Program-made: the position numbers and the translations under genes
Notes under the pieces: generated by a model
Database searches by the model: none
What the model saw: only the letters and a program-made list of their open reading frames with translations
Told to the model about the DNA's origin: nothing
Source: Bacillus sp. CGMCC 1.16541
GTDB taxonomy: Bacteria; Bacillota; Bacilli; Bacillales; Bacillaceae_H
Assembly (NCBI RefSeq): GCF_003184905.1
Contig: NZ_QFRU01000032.1
Span: 1-46,528 of the forward strand
Length of the DNA: 46,528 nucleotides
Reading direction: 5' to 3'
Part shown: positions 18,819-28,509 of the stretch, one piece after another
How the letters are laid out: each line of letters begins with the position of its first letter
Numbering within the stretch: position 1 is the stretch's first letter

Positions 18819-18901
18819 CTTCCTACCCTAGTAATAAGCTGACCCGTCTACTACCTTACTATATGAATAAACGAAGGTCTTATTATTTCATCTTTATTTT
18901 A

Positions 18902-19978
18902 TTATGATAATTTAACTGCTGCACCTTTTAATATTTCCATGAATGAGTTGAACTCTGGAATATTCATTTGTTGTGCAGAGTCAGATAATGCGACTGCAGG
19001 GTCTGGATGTACCTCTGCCATTACCGCATCTGCTCCAATCGCAATGGCTGCTTTCGCACAAGGTAATAATAAGTCTTTACGTCCAGTTGAATGCGTTACA
19101 TCGACAACAACTGGTAAATGTGTTTCTTTCTTTAAGATTGGAACAGCTGAAATATCTAATGTGTTACGTGTTGCACGCTCATATGTGCGAATTCCTCGCT
19201 CACAAAGAATAATGTTTCCATTTCCGCGAGACATAATGTATTCAGCTGCATTAATGAACTCTTCAATCGTAGCTGCTAAACCACGTTTTAGTAAAATTGG
19301 TTTATCTACAGATCCTGCTGCTTTTAATAGTTCAAAGTTTTGCATGTTACGTGCACCAATTTGAATCACATCTACGTAATCAAGTGCCACTTCAATGTCT
19401 TGTGGTGTGACAATTTCGCTTACAATTGATAAACCTAGTTCGTCACCAACTTGACGTAAAATCTTCAACCCTTCTACTCCTAAACCTTGGAAGTCGTATG
19501 GAGATGTACGAGGTTTAAATGCCCCACCACGCATTAACGTGATGCCTTGTTCTTTTAAAGCTAACCCAACTTGTTTCACTTGCTCATAGCTTTCTACTGC
19601 ACAAGGGCCCATCACAAATTGTAATTCACCATTACCAATTTTCGTTCCGTTAATATCAACCACTGTATCTTCTGCTTTCTTTTTACGTGATACAAGTAAC
19701 GCTTTACGGTGGTCATCTTCTTGAAGCTCTAAGCTTGCTTTGAAAATCTCTTTGAAAATGTGTTGAATCGTTGACGGCTCAAATGGACCGTTATGGTTTG
19801 ATAAAATATGATCTAATGATTGACGCTCACGAACTGGATCGAATCGTTTTACACCTTGTACTTCTTTTAACTTTCCAATTTCCTGTGCAATTTCACCACG
19901 TTTGTTTAATAATTCTAAAATTTGAAGGTTTAATGAATCAATCTCGCCACGTAATTGTTCTAATGTTTTGTTTTCCAT
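18902..19978 (-). CDS. aroF: Bifunctional 3-deoxy-7-phosphoheptulonate synthase / chorismate mutase
   Basis: First enzyme of the shikimate pathway. Residues 1 to about 88 form an AroQ-type chorismate mutase helix bundle ([39 protein letters not shown]). Residues about 110-358 form the DAHP synthase barrel ([64 protein letters not shown]). The fused mutase normally acts as the prephenate/chorismate feedback sensor. The start at 19978 (MENKTLEQ) has AAGGAGGAAATAAAC before it. A longer frame starting at 20044 would include that site. In Bacillus subtilis this is aroA next to ccpA. Here ccpA is absent and aroC-aroA follow. Confidence 0.95.
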   Translation of the reverse strand: MENKTLEQLRGEIDSLNLQILELLNKRGEIAQEIGKLKEVQGVKRFDPVRERQSLDHILSNHNGPFEPSTIQHIFKEIFKASLELQEDDHRKALLVSRKKKAEDTVVDINGTKIGNGELQFVMGPCAVESYEQVKQVGLALKEQGITLMRGGAFKPRTSPYDFQGLGVEGLKILRQVGDELGLSIVSEIVTPQDIEVALDYVDVIQIGARNMQNFELLKAAGSVDKPILLKRGLAATIEEFINAAEYIMSRGNGNIILCERGIRTYERATRNTLDISAVPILKKETHLPVVVDVTHSTGRKDLLLPCAKAAIAIGADAVMAEVHPDPAVALSDSAQQMNIPEFNSFMEILKGAAVKLS

Positions 19979-20078
19979 GTTTATTTCCTCCTTAGGATAT
20001 TTGTTTTTTCGAAATCTTCTGTTTATTAAAGGTAAAGATAGCATCCTACTTCAAGCTAAGAAAAGCTTATACATATAC

Positions 20079-20316
20079 AAAAAGTCCCTACTGATTGTGT
20101 CAGTAGGGACGAATTGATCGCGGTACCACCCTAATTGCAAACATATGCTTGCCTCTTCATTCGTATAACGGCTCATCACCGTCCTTTGTAACGAAACGTT
20201 ACAACAGGAAAGCTCCAAGAATGTAATTCACAAATTCCTTTGTGCTGATTCACACCAACCATCAGCTCTCTGAAAAACAGGGAGGAAAATGTTACTTTGC
20301 TCTTATCATCGCTTCT
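20079..20316 (-). ncRNA. Tyrosine T-box leader, proximal copy
   Basis: On the minus strand: a stem I with CAGAGAGCTGATGGTTGG, the specifier segment GAATTACATTCTTGGAG in which TAC (Tyr) is the likely specifier codon, AGGGTGGTACCGCG (T-box), and the terminator GTCCCTACTGA ... TCAGTAGGGAC with TTTTTG. Uncharged tRNA-Tyr would favour readthrough into the DAHP synthase gene. Confidence 0.9.
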
Positions 20317-20345
20317 ATTCATATCCAATTATCATGTGCCACAAA

Positions 20346-20582
20346 AACAAAAAGTCCCTACTAATCCTAAGATTAGTAGGGACGAATTATTCGCGGTACC
20401 ACCCTAATTGCAAGCAAATGCTTACCTCTTTATTACGATAACGGTTATACACCGTCTTTTCCTACTCAGAAAAGATGCTCAAGGATTGTAATTCATGCTC
20501 ATTTATGTTCTGACTCGCACCGACCGTCAGCTCTCTGATACAGGGAAATGGAACATTACTTGTGATCCTCTCAACGCTCTAT
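20346..20582 (-). ncRNA. Tyrosine T-box leader, distal copy
   Basis: A complete second T-box lies directly upstream of the first: CAGAGAGCTGACGGTCGG, the specifier segment GAATTACAATCCTTGAG (TAC, Tyr), AGGGTGGTACCGCG, and the terminator GTCCCTACTAATC / GATTAGTAGGGAC followed by TTTTTG. Two independent terminators in series should give a steeper response to tyrosine shortage. A further small palindrome, GTACTTGAT / ATCAAGTAC, lies just upstream (20601-20627). Confidence 0.9.
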
Positions 20583-20690
20583 ATTGCCCCTAACAAGGGG
20601 GTACTTGATAAGATGAGTATCAAGTACACTATGTATGATGTGTGTTAACAACTCATCGAGTGTGATAAGTTGTTGTTGATGTTGTTTTGT

Positions 20691-20719
20691 ATTATGAACC
20701 GTTTTTAGTTAATCGTCAA
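20691..20719 (-). promoter_or_regulatory. Sigma-A promoter of the aro operon
   Basis: On the minus strand TTGACG and CATAAT are separated by 17 bp, about 110 bp upstream of the first T-box. The gap from here to the chromate transporter gene contains no further gene. Confidence 0.7.
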
Positions 20720-20834
20720 TACATTTTCTGAAAAAAATATAAAAAGAATTTTATTCGTTTTTGCATTTTTTAGAAAAACATGGATAAATCAACTTTGATC
20801 ACGCTTACAATACCGAAGCTAATTTTTAAAATTT

Positions 20835-21365
20835 TCAAGATAAAAAAATAGCTCCATAGATCAGTGCACCACTAATGACGACAGCAGGATGCCACTTTCT
20901 CTTTTCAAGCAACAGAAAACTAACAACAATAATTCCAACAGTTTGCCACATCCCTGAGCTCTCATACGAAGTTGAAAAAAAATCAAATGCCATGACGCCT
21001 AAAAGAACCGCAATAACTGGGCGAATTAAATTGGTCATTCGTTTAACTTGTGGTGAATCTTTATAGGTATACAAAATACGCAAAAAAATAACTAACAATA
21101 ATACAGACGGTGCCACCGTTGCAAAAACAGCAATACTTGCACCTACTATTCCTGCTTCTTGGTAACCGATAAACCCGGCCATTTTCGTTGCAATTGGACC
21201 AGGTAACGTATTGGCAATCGCAAGCATCTCACTAAATTGTTGCGTTGTTAACCACCCATATGTACCGACCACTTCTTTTTCGATGAGCGGAATAGAAGCT
21301 GGTCCCCCACCATAACCAAGAATATTTGCGATAAAAAAGGCAGTGAAGAGTTGAACATAAACCAT
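20835..21365 (-). CDS. Chromate transporter, short CHR subunit (second of pair)
   Basis: 176 aa of a single CHR domain. It starts with FFIANILGYGGGPASIPLIE and contains the motif FSEMLAIANTLPGPIATKMAGFIGY, the family signature, followed by four to five membrane helices. Short CHR proteins work as heterodimers encoded by adjacent genes (YwrA/YwrB type) and export chromate. The ATG directly abuts the TGA of the upstream partner, so they are translationally coupled. Confidence 0.9.
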   Translation of the reverse strand: MVYVQLFTAFFIANILGYGGGPASIPLIEKEVVGTYGWLTTQQFSEMLAIANTLPGPIATKMAGFIGYQEAGIVGASIAVFATVAPSVLLLVIFLRILYTYKDSPQVKRMTNLIRPVIAVLLGVMAFDFFSTSYESSGMWQTVGIIVVSFLLLEKRKWHPAVVISGALIYGAIFLS

Positions 21366-21926
21366 TCACTTCTCTCCTTTCTTTGTCTTTTGAAGCCGTT
21401 TAACTGGAATCCAAGCTGCAAGCATTAGCCCAATAATTAAAATCGCAGGGTGAAGGTGAAACAGTTCCATAAAAATGAGTGCAAAAACAGCCAACATAAT
21501 AGCCAATTTCAAGCCAAAGTAATCTGTTGATTTAGATAAAAATTCCCATGTCATCACAGCAAGCATCACGCCTACAACAGGTACAACAGCTTTGGTCATT
21601 CCGGCTACCCATGGCTGATCTTTAAACTGAGAAAGGGTTGTTAATAACAACACCATTAAAATAACAGTTGGTACGACTGTTGCCATAATACCATTTACTA
21701 ACCCTAATAAACCTCCAACTCGGTATCCGATGTACCCAGCTAATTTGGTTGCAATGGGTCCTGGTAAGGTATTAGCGATTGCGAGTATATCACCGAATTC
21801 TTCGTCACTCATCCACTTGTATGTATCGACCACTTCTTTTTTTACAAGAGGAATCGATGAAGGACCTCCTCCGTAACCGAGCATTCCTGAACGAAAAAAA
21901 GCAATAAAAATATCAAGTTGCTTCAA
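21366..21926 (-). CDS. Chromate transporter, short CHR subunit (first of pair)
   Basis: 186 aa with the same architecture as its partner: FFRSGMLGYGGGPSSIPLVK, FGDILAIANTLPGPIATKLAGYIGY, then hydrophobic helices and a basic KRLQKTKKGEK tail. The two subunits are diverged duplicates that should insert with opposite topology to form one transporter. AGGAGAGAG precedes the ATG. No chromate-responsive regulator is seen next to the pair, so another role (for example sulfate or a general anion) cannot be excluded. Confidence 0.9.
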   Translation of the reverse strand: MKQLDIFIAFFRSGMLGYGGGPSSIPLVKKEVVDTYKWMSDEEFGDILAIANTLPGPIATKLAGYIGYRVGGLLGLVNGIMATVVPTVILMVLLLTTLSQFKDQPWVAGMTKAVVPVVGVMLAVMTWEFLSKSTDYFGLKLAIMLAVFALIFMELFHLHPAILIIGLMLAAWIPVKRLQKTKKGEK

Positions 21927-22126
21927 AACTCTCTCTCCTCTTTTTTCTTTTTCTACTCCTTATATTATAGATGAAGATTTATTTCCAAAGAAATATTTTC
22001 AGAAATTTTAGACAATTAATTCATTTCGTCGACAGTATCTTTATTTTAACTGCTATCTTTTGTCGTTTTCTACAATTTTATTTCATTGATTCGTTTTGTT
22101 TGAAAGCAGACACTAGAAATAACATA

Positions 22127-22157
22127 AGAAGAGCGTCACCCTTAAGCGACGCTTTCT
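22127..22157 (-). terminator. Terminator after the thiamine-binding-type gene
   Basis: AAAGCGTCGC / GTGACGCTCTT stem on the minus strand with a T-rich tail, immediately after the stop. Confidence 0.65.
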
Positions 22158-22162
22158 TTTCA

Positions 22163-22471
22163 TTACTCACTTAATTTTGAACGAACTGCTTGTAATTTCC
22201 CAGCCATTGTATGTTTTTTATCGCGACGATCGTCAATGCGAATATTCGTACATACTCGCTTAAGACCCTTTTCAAACGGAACTTCGTGCAATTCTTGTAC
22301 AATTTGTAATAAATCAGCCAATTCACCTTCAATTAATGTACTCATTGGCGTTAATTCATATGTGATTTTATCATCATGCTTTTTTAACACTTTATGTATA
22401 TCTGCTACATAACTGCTCACACTTGGCGATTCTGTCCCTACTGGAATAATAGTTACATCTACAATTGCCAT
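22163..22471 (-). CDS. MTH1187/YqgV-family thiamine-binding protein
   Basis: 102 aa: MAIVDVTIIPVGTESPSVSS, then YELTPMSTLIEGELADLLQI and RVCTNIRIDDRRDKKHTMAG. This matches the MTH1187/YkoF-like ferredoxin-fold family (COG0011), some of which bind thiamine or its pyrimidine moiety. The conserved TPMST...EG motif is intact. GAAGGGAG precedes the ATG. It is a single gene between two terminators, and the ligand in this organism is inferred from the family. Confidence 0.85.
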   Translation of the reverse strand: MAIVDVTIIPVGTESPSVSSYVADIHKVLKKHDDKITYELTPMSTLIEGELADLLQIVQELHEVPFEKGLKRVCTNIRIDDRRDKKHTMAGKLQAVRSKLSE

Positions 22472-22570
22472 TTATGTATTCTCCCTTCATCAACAAATAT
22501 TGTCTACATCAGTTTTACCACAATCCACATTTTCTATCAATTTTGTGATTATTTTTGTTTATTTCTACAC

Positions 22571-22602
22571 AAAAAGGGAATAGTCTTTATGACTATCCCT
22601 AT
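22571..22602 (-). terminator. Terminator after the NlpC/P60 gene
   Basis: Minus-strand AGGGATAGTC / GACTATTCCCT stem followed by TTTTTG, directly after the stop. Confidence 0.85.
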
Positions 22603-22617
22603 TACAATATGAATCTA

Positions 22618-23781
22618 TTAAAGATAACGTTTCGCACCTAAGTAACGTTTTGACCAGTAAGAGTTGCTTAATGAATCAATGCCAACTCCTTTTGAAGAAG
22701 AGCTGTGTAAAAATTGCCCATTTCCGATATAGATTCCTGCATGACTTGCTCCTGGTTGATACGTTTCAAAGAAGACAATATCTCCTACTTGAGGGCTGCT
22801 GACACGCGTACCTTGTTGATAGATTTGTGCCACTGTACGAGGAATACTTACGCCAGCGCCGTTACGGTATACATAGTTTAAGAAACCGCTACAATCAAAT
22901 CCACCTGGTGCTGAACCTCCCCATACGTATGGTGTACCCATGAAACGTTTACCATATGAAATAAGCTGAGAAGCAGAGCTTACTGTTGAAACACCACCAA
23001 CAGCACTTTGAGATGTGTTAGAGTTTAACGCTCGTTGTGTAGCTGGCCCAACCACACCATCAGCTGATAAGCCATTTGCACGTTGGAAATTAATAACTGC
23101 CGTTCTTGTTAACGAACCAAAGTAACCTGTTGCACTCGCTTTTAAGTACCCTTTATTAATTAGCACTTTTTGTACAGATGTTACCGCTGATCCGCTCATG
23201 CCTAAACGTAGAGTTGTCGAACTTACAGAAGTAGACGGCGCTGAAGACGTACCTCCACCTTGTAATGCACGGAATGTAGCAGGTCCTGCGATACCATCTA
23301 CAGAAAGACCATTTGCACGTTGAAAATTCATGACAGCACTTTTCGTAATCGAGCCAAAGTATTGAGTTGTATTTCCACTAAAATGTCCTTTATTCTTTAA
23401 AAGTTGCTGTAACTTCTGAACATCCGCTCCAGTTGAACCAACACGAAGTGTGCGGCTAAGCGTAGCAGAAGATGAAGTAGTAGAAGCTTGTCCACTATTT
23501 CCTAATAAAGCTCGATATGTATTTGGTCCGACAACACCATCAGCTGATAAGCCGTTTGCACGTTGAAAGTTGATAACTGCACTTCGCGTAATAGATCCAA
23601 AGTGATTAGTCGTTGTATTTCCACTAAAATGTCCTTTTTGTTTTAAGACGTTTTGTAATGCTTTTACATCAGGATGATTCATTCCTTGACGTAACGTCAT
23701 ATCTCCAAGTGCTGCTTCACTAATCGTAGGGACAACTGTTAACGAACCGCATAACGCGATAGAATATATTAACTTTTTCAT
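22618..23781 (-). CDS. Secreted NlpC/P60 DL-endopeptidase with three peptidoglycan-binding repeats
   Basis: Cuts stem peptides of peptidoglycan outside the cell. Order: signal peptide (residues 1-23), three PG_binding_1 repeats (about 28-92, 110-172 and 188-250) each with the unit FGSITRSAVINFQRANGLS plus DGVVGP, Ser-rich linkers, and the NlpC/P60 domain (about 268-387). Catalytic Cys is in GGFDCSGFLNYVY, His in GASHAGIYIG and the third polar residue in QFLHSSSSKG. The strong repetition between the binding modules is visible at DNA level too. A WalR-like box and promoter lie upstream, as for the Bacillus LytE/CwlO-type hydrolases. Confidence 0.93.
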   Translation of the reverse strand: MKKLIYSIALCGSLTVVPTISEAALGDMTLRQGMNHPDVKALQNVLKQKGHFSGNTTTNHFGSITRSAVINFQRANGLSADGVVGPNTYRALLGNSGQASTTSSSATLSRTLRVGSTGADVQKLQQLLKNKGHFSGNTTQYFGSITKSAVMNFQRANGLSVDGIAGPATFRALQGGGTSSAPSTSVSSTTLRLGMSGSAVTSVQKVLINKGYLKASATGYFGSLTRTAVINFQRANGLSADGVVGPATQRALNSNTSQSAVGGVSTVSSASQLISYGKRFMGTPYVWGGSAPGGFDCSGFLNYVYRNGAGVSIPRTVAQIYQQGTRVSSPQVGDIVFFETYQPGASHAGIYIGNGQFLHSSSSKGVGIDSLSNSYWSKRYLGAKRYL

Positions 23782-23823
23782 AGAAAAGGTTCCTCCATTG
23801 TTATAATCTTCTAAGACGTTTAC

Positions 23824-23852
23824 ATTGTAACAACATATTATTACAATTTAAA
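23824..23852 (-). promoter_or_regulatory. Sigma-A promoter of the NlpC/P60 gene
   Basis: On the minus strand TTTAAA and TACAAT are separated by 17 bp. The weak -35 fits a promoter that needs an activator, and the WalR-like box sits 10 bp upstream. Confidence 0.5.
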
Positions 23853-23861
23853 AGCACTTTT

Positions 23862-23878
23862 GTTACATTTTTGTTACA
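23862..23878 (-). promoter_or_regulatory. WalR (YycF) binding site
   Basis: TGTAAC-AAAAA-TGTAAC on the minus strand is an exact match to the WalR direct-repeat consensus (two TGTWAH units, 5-bp spacer), just upstream of a cell-wall hydrolase promoter. Confidence 0.75.
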
Positions 23879-23901
23879 CGAATCGACATCATCCGTAATG
23901 C

Positions 23902-24112
23902 CTAATTTTCTATTATTAACCATTTATTTCTATAAAGATACCAATATATAGGTCTGAAATAATACAAAAATACACTAATAATACTTTTTATCCCAATTGA
24001 TAATTTAAAAGTCTTCCCTTTACGATAATTAAAACAATTCTTATCACCTACAATATATTGAATACACGACCTAATTTTTTTACGAACTCTCCTTCTTTTA
24101 TTAAATGAATAA
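23902..24112. other. Intergenic region, no supported gene
   Basis: A minus frame here is rich in Lys, Ile and Tyr, as expected from AT-rich DNA. It has no start codon at proper distance from the AAGGAG near 24095. Nothing else recognised. Confidence 0.5.
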
Positions 24113-24165
24113 AACATCCCTTACTTATTTATTCATTTCAATGAATGTCATAAGTAAAGGATGTT
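24113..24165 (-). terminator. Palindromic element C, likely terminator of the cupin gene
   Basis: AACATCCCTTACTTAT (24113-24128) pairs with ATAAGTAAAGGATGTT (24150-24165) with one mismatch, with an inner ATTCATT/AATGAAT stem. It lies 16 bp after the cupin stop and ends in TTTTATT on the minus strand. Its arms share the AACATCCCT start with elements A, B and D. Confidence 0.7.
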
Positions 24166-24180
24166 CCTTTTAGCGACTTG

Positions 24181-24732
24181 TTAATTTTCTTCCGCAGCCA
24201 TTGCATCTGCTTTTGTTTTATGAACCGTACCAAAAGGATGTTCTGGTGGTGCGTAAATGCTATAGACTTTTAATGGTTTGTTTCCTGTATTCGTAATATT
24301 ATGCCATTTACCTGCAGGAACCATAATAGCATAATCATCATATACGTTCGCTTTAAATGATAAATTATTCTTTGTATCTCCCATTTGAACAAGCCCTTGT
24401 CCGTCTTCAACACGGATGAATTGATCAACGTCTGGATGAATCTCTAATCCAATATCATCTCCAACATTAATACTCATCACCGTTACTTGCAAATGATTTC
24501 CTGTCCATATGGCTGTACGAAATGTTTTATTTTGTTTCGTTAGCTCTTCGATATCGACAACATATGGCTGTTTCCCATAATCTTTTACTTTCCCGTTACT
24601 TTTATAACGCGAAAAATGTGGTGAGTAATGTTTCATCTCGTTACCAATTGGATAGTAATTCGCCTGTCTGTAGTCGTAGGTTGGTTGCACATAATAAACG
24701 GGTGGTGAGTACATGTAAGGCACATAGTACAT
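24181..24732 (-). CDS. Cupin-domain protein with Tyr/Pro-rich head (183 aa)
   Basis: The N-terminus (MYYVPYMYSPPVYYVQPTYD) is extremely tyrosine-rich. Residues about 75-165 form a cupin barrel: TVMSINVGDDIGLEIHPDVD, QFIRVEDGQGLV, YAIMVPAGKWHNITNTG and LKVYSIYAPPEHPFG, with His and Glu metal-ligand candidates in GLEIHPDVDQF and WHN. Similar cupins are common in Bacillus. The tyrosine-rich head resembles proteins cross-linked into spore coats, which is an inference. AAAGGGATGAG precedes the ATG. The gene is alone between element C and the chemoreceptor gene. Confidence 0.78.
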   Translation of the reverse strand: MYYVPYMYSPPVYYVQPTYDYRQANYYPIGNEMKHYSPHFSRYKSNGKVKDYGKQPYVVDIEELTKQNKTFRTAIWTGNHLQVTVMSINVGDDIGLEIHPDVDQFIRVEDGQGLVQMGDTKNNLSFKANVYDDYAIMVPAGKWHNITNTGNKPLKVYSIYAPPEHPFGTVHKTKADAMAAEEN

Positions 24733-24822
24733 TCTTTCTCATCCCTTTCACAAAATAGTCGAAGTCATTTTATGCGTGATGAGTGTAAAATGTACGTTGG
24801 CCTACAAAACAGAACATAACCG

Positions 24823-26520
24823 TTACGACGATTTAAACACGGAAATGGTTTGACTCAATGAATCTGATAAACTAGCAAGCGATTGAGAAGAAGATGTCAC
24901 TTCTTCCATTGTGGCTAATTGTTCTTCGTTTGCAATAGTTGTTTCATGGATTGCTTGAGTATGTGTAAGTGCAATTTGCTTCACACCTTCAATTGCTGTA
25001 TGGATGTCATTTGCCTCTGCTTGCATCTGTAAGATTGCTTGGATAATAGAAGTTGCTTGAATGGAGACCTTATCAATGTGAGTTTGAATATGTAAAAATG
25101 ACTCTCTTACTTGCTCAACCTCGTCTATTCCTTCGTTGACTGCATGTGAACTTTCATTCATATGTAAAACAGCTTCATGTGTTTCGGTTCTAATTTCTTG
25201 GATGAGCACAGAAATTTCTTCAGCTGATTGCTTTGTATGTTCAGCAAGCTTTCTTACTTCATCAGCAACGACCGCAAATCCTTTTCCTTGCTCTCCAGCT
25301 CTTGCTGCTTCAATGGTTGCGTTTAAGGCTAACAAATTGGTCTCGTTCGCAATGCCACTAATTACTTCGACGATTCGACCCACTTCGCTAGAGCGACTTT
25401 CAAGCTGTTTGACTCTTCGAGAGGTTTCAGACGATGACGATGAAATCTGTTGCATCTTCTGTACAATATTTTCTACTTTTCCGTTTCCATCACGAGCTGA
25501 TATCGTCGCTTCACTCATCGAGATGGCCATTTTCTCACTATGACCTGTCATCACTTGAATCTGATGACGTAACTGCTCAATCGAAGTAGCAATTTGTTCA
25601 AATGCGCTTAGTTGGTGAGTTGCTCCGTCTGAAGAGCTCTGCGCCACCGCTACCATCTCTTCAGCAGAGTGCATGCTTTGCTCTGCACTTGCACTTAGTT
25701 GCTGAGACGCTGAAGCGACTTGTTCTGCTGCTTCTTGAACAGAATGAATGACTGTTTGAAGTTTTAACGTCATTTTTTCTAGCGAATGGAACACGAGCGT
25801 AATTTCATCTTTTCCTGTTTGCTTCGTGATTTTATGTGTTAAGTTCCCTTCTGCTAATTGTTCAATATGCCTTTGCATATGCTGAAGCGGCTTTGTTACT
25901 TTTCTTTTAATCATACGAAAGGCAATAATGACAACAATCACATAGAAAAAGGACATACCCATCACAGCCCATAATAACATGGTCGCTTGATTGTGTTGTT
26001 TTGTCACATCTTGTTCGACTCGCTTATTTACTAGCGTATCAAACTCTGTATTTGCTTTAATCATCGACCCTTTTGTACTTTCATAACTCATACCAAAAAG
26101 TTGTTTTCGTGCTATGTATACATTTCCTTTTTCGACTTCTTTAAATGCACGCTGATCTTGATTGATAAGTTCATCACCGTTCTCTTTAGCAAGTGAAAGA
26201 AGGTTCAACTCTTCTTTTGTCAAACCTTGTTTTTTAATAGTGCTCGTGAGTGTATCTCTTGTTTTCTTTTCATCTACTTCTCTTTGGTATTTCTCTAGAT
26301 AAGTCGAGTTACTTGTCACAACGTATAGACGCGCTAAGTTTGATAGCTCCTCTGTTGTATGCTGAAGTTCAGATGATAATTTTTGGATCGATAGTTGCTG
26401 ATCACGAGCCTCGTTTACATCGATAAAACTTTTATACATAAAAACTAATAAACTGAATAATACAATGGACAACACAAGAAACAATGTTGACAATCGTTTT
26501 AACAATGAAGCAATTGACAC
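24823..26520 (-). CDS. Methyl-accepting chemotaxis protein
   Basis: Two membrane helices (about residues 8-30 and 183-203) enclose an extracellular helical sensor of about 150 aa ([20 protein letters not shown]). A HAMP domain (about 205-258) is followed by the signalling domain, with hairpin tip [40 protein letters not shown] and [12 protein letters not shown]. The protein starts with GTG at 26520 behind AGGGGG. The ligand is unknown, since the sensor is a four-helix type without a recognisable pocket. It shows that the strain keeps chemotaxis, which contrasts with the broken motPS pair. Confidence 0.93.
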   Translation of the reverse strand: MSIASLLKRLSTLFLVLSIVLFSLLVFMYKSFIDVNEARDQQLSIQKLSSELQHTTEELSNLARLYVVTSNSTYLEKYQREVDEKKTRDTLTSTIKKQGLTKEELNLLSLAKENGDELINQDQRAFKEVEKGNVYIARKQLFGMSYESTKGSMIKANTEFDTLVNKRVEQDVTKQHNQATMLLWAVMGMSFFYVIVVIIAFRMIKRKVTKPLQHMQRHIEQLAEGNLTHKITKQTGKDEITLVFHSLEKMTLKLQTVIHSVQEAAEQVASASQQLSASAEQSMHSAEEMVAVAQSSSDGATHQLSAFEQIATSIEQLRHQIQVMTGHSEKMAISMSEATISARDGNGKVENIVQKMQQISSSSSETSRRVKQLESRSSEVGRIVEVISGIANETNLLALNATIEAARAGEQGKGFAVVADEVRKLAEHTKQSAEEISVLIQEIRTETHEAVLHMNESSHAVNEGIDEVEQVRESFLHIQTHIDKVSIQATSIIQAILQMQAEANDIHTAIEGVKQIALTHTQAIHETTIANEEQLATMEEVTSSSQSLASLSDSLSQTISVFKSS

Positions 26521-26681
26521 AAAAAAGCCCCCTATTTAATGGAATACGTTCAAGATTTTATCACAATAACAACTTTTGAACTAGGAAAATTTTCTTTTTA
26601 AACAATTTCATTCATTAAGAGAATAAATTTACCTCCATTGAAAAAAAATACAAAAATCAACAACTCACAAGGAGGCTTTTT

Positions 26682-28391
26682 ATGAAAAACGAACAGTCTA
26701 ATAATCCGAACCACCATGGAACGCATGTCGATGGTGCTGGTGGTTCACTTGATAGACGTTTTGGGACAGGCGAAAATGAAGAAACGTTAACAACTCGCCA
26801 AGGACAACCAATTCGCGACAACCAAAACTCTCGAACTGTTGGAAATCGCGGACCTGCTACACTTGAAAATTACCAGCTTATCGAAAAGCTTTCACATTTT
26901 GACCGCGAACGTGTGCCTGAGCGTGTTGTTCATGCACGTGGAACAGGTGCACATGGCTATTTCGAAACATACGGAAAGCTTGGAGACGAACCTGTTGAGA
27001 AGTATACACGAGCAAAAGTATTTTCAGGAGCAGGCAAACAAACTCCTTTATTCGTACGATTTTCAACCGTCACACACGGGAAAGATTCACCCGAAACAAT
27101 GCGTGATCCTCGTGGATTTGCTGTTAAGTTTTACACAGAGGATGGAAACTGGGACCTTGTAGGGAACAATTTAAAAATATTTTTCATCCGTGATGCCATT
27201 AAATTTCCTGATTTAATTCATGCATTTAAGCCTGACCCTGTTACAAACCGACAAGATAGCGAGCGTATTTTTGATTTTATTTGCCAAACCCCTGAAGCGA
27301 TGCACATGATTACGTTTTTATTTTCACCATGGGGAATTCCAGCCAATTATCGTCAAATGCAAGGTTCTGGAGTGAATACATACAAATGGGTCAATGACAA
27401 AGGCGAAGCGCATCTTGTTAAATACCACTGGGAACCGAAGCAAGGCATAAAAAATTTAACTCAAAAAGAAGCGGAAGATATTCAAGCAAAAAACATTGGC
27501 CATGCAACACAAGATTTATACGAGGCCATTGAACGTGGTGATTATCCAGAGTGGGAATTGTGTATGCAAGTTATGCCAGATGGTGAACATCCTGAGCTTG
27601 ATTTTGATCCATTAGATGATACAAAGATTTGGCCAGAAGACCAATTTCCGTTTTTACCAGTAGGAAAGATGGTGCTGAATAAAAATCCAGAAAACTTCTT
27701 TGCTGAAGTGGAACAAGTTGCATTCGGAACAGGAGTACTTGTTGATGGGTTAGATTTTTCTGACGATAAAATGCTGCAAGGTCGAACATTTTCTTATTCC
27801 GATACACAACGCCATCGTGTAGGTGCAAACTATTTACAGCTTCCGATTAATGCTCCTAAAAAGCATGTGGCAACAAATCAACGCGATGGACAAATGGCGT
27901 ATCATGTTGATTTAGGACCTAATCAAAATCCTCATGTAAACTATGAGCCGTCTTTATTAGGAGGATTGAAAGAAGCAAAAGATCATCCTGTTCCACATCA
28001 ACCATATGTAGAAGGACACTTAACTCGCGAGAAAATTGATCGAACAAATGATTTCAAACAAGCGGGTGAACGTTATCGCTTATTAGAAGAGTGGGAACGA
28101 GAAGATTTAATTCAAAACTTAGTGGCCGGCTTAAAACCTTGTCATCAAGAAATTCAAAAGCGAATGATTACACTTTTAGCAAAATGTGATGCTGATTACG
28201 GACGACGAGTTGGCGAAGGAATTGGCTTGACAGTAAGAGAAGATGGTTCCATCGATATGGAGTTTGCTGAAGAACTTTCACCTTCATCTGGAAAATTGCC
28301 TACTAGCGGAGGATCTCCACTTGGAAGTTCAAAAGCAGCAGATGCTGTGGATGAAGCTGAACAAAAAGGGCATGACGCCCATCCTTATTAA
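26682..28391 (+). CDS. Catalase (monofunctional, haem), KatE/KatX-like with extended C-terminus
   Basis: Decomposes hydrogen peroxide. 569 aa. The catalytic His is in [16 protein letters not shown], Asn in [19 protein letters not shown], and the proximal haem Tyr region is [21 protein letters not shown]-terminal hydrophilic extension and C-terminal tail ([31 protein letters not shown]) exceed the roughly 485-aa small catalases but are shorter than 700-aa large ones. This form is typical of Bacillus stress or spore catalases. AAGGAGG precedes the ATG. I see no clear PerR box upstream, so general-stress or sporulation control is more likely, though unproven. Confidence 0.94.
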   Translation: MKNEQSNNPNHHGTHVDGAGGSLDRRFGTGENEETLTTRQGQPIRDNQNSRTVGNRGPATLENYQLIEKLSHFDRERVPERVVHARGTGAHGYFETYGKLGDEPVEKYTRAKVFSGAGKQTPLFVRFSTVTHGKDSPETMRDPRGFAVKFYTEDGNWDLVGNNLKIFFIRDAIKFPDLIHAFKPDPVTNRQDSERIFDFICQTPEAMHMITFLFSPWGIPANYRQMQGSGVNTYKWVNDKGEAHLVKYHWEPKQGIKNLTQKEAEDIQAKNIGHATQDLYEAIERGDYPEWELCMQVMPDGEHPELDFDPLDDTKIWPEDQFPFLPVGKMVLNKNPENFFAEVEQVAFGTGVLVDGLDFSDDKMLQGRTFSYSDTQRHRVGANYLQLPINAPKKHVATNQRDGQMAYHVDLGPNQNPHVNYEPSLLGGLKEAKDHPVPHQPYVEGHLTREKIDRTNDFKQAGERYRLLEEWEREDLIQNLVAGLKPCHQEIQKRMITLLAKCDADYGRRVGEGIGLTVREDGSIDMEFAEELSPSSGKLPTSGGSPLGSSKAADAVDEAEQKGHDAHPY

Positions 28392-28398
28392 AAAAATG

Positions 28399-28436
28399 AA
28401 AAAGCTGACTTCCCTTTCATAAAGGAGGTCAGCTTT
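28399..28436 (+). terminator. Terminator after catalase
   Basis: AAAAGCTGACTTCC and GGAGGTCAGCTTT pair around a short loop directly after the stop, with T-rich flanks. Confidence 0.8.
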
Positions 28437-28509
28437 CTCATTTTGCACCTTTTCATAAACGCGGCTACGGTGCTTAAAACAATCGACTTTTAACATCATC
28501 CATTCCATT

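Noticed and set aside
23902-24117. 71-residue basic minus frame upstream of the NlpC/P60 gene
   Set aside because: The AAGGAG present lies inside the frame with no start codon at the right distance. Composition reflects AT richness.
26560-26681. PerR box or clear alternative-sigma promoter before the catalase
   Set aside because: No TTATAAT-type palindrome and no convincing SigB, SigF or SigG pair could be aligned with normal spacing.
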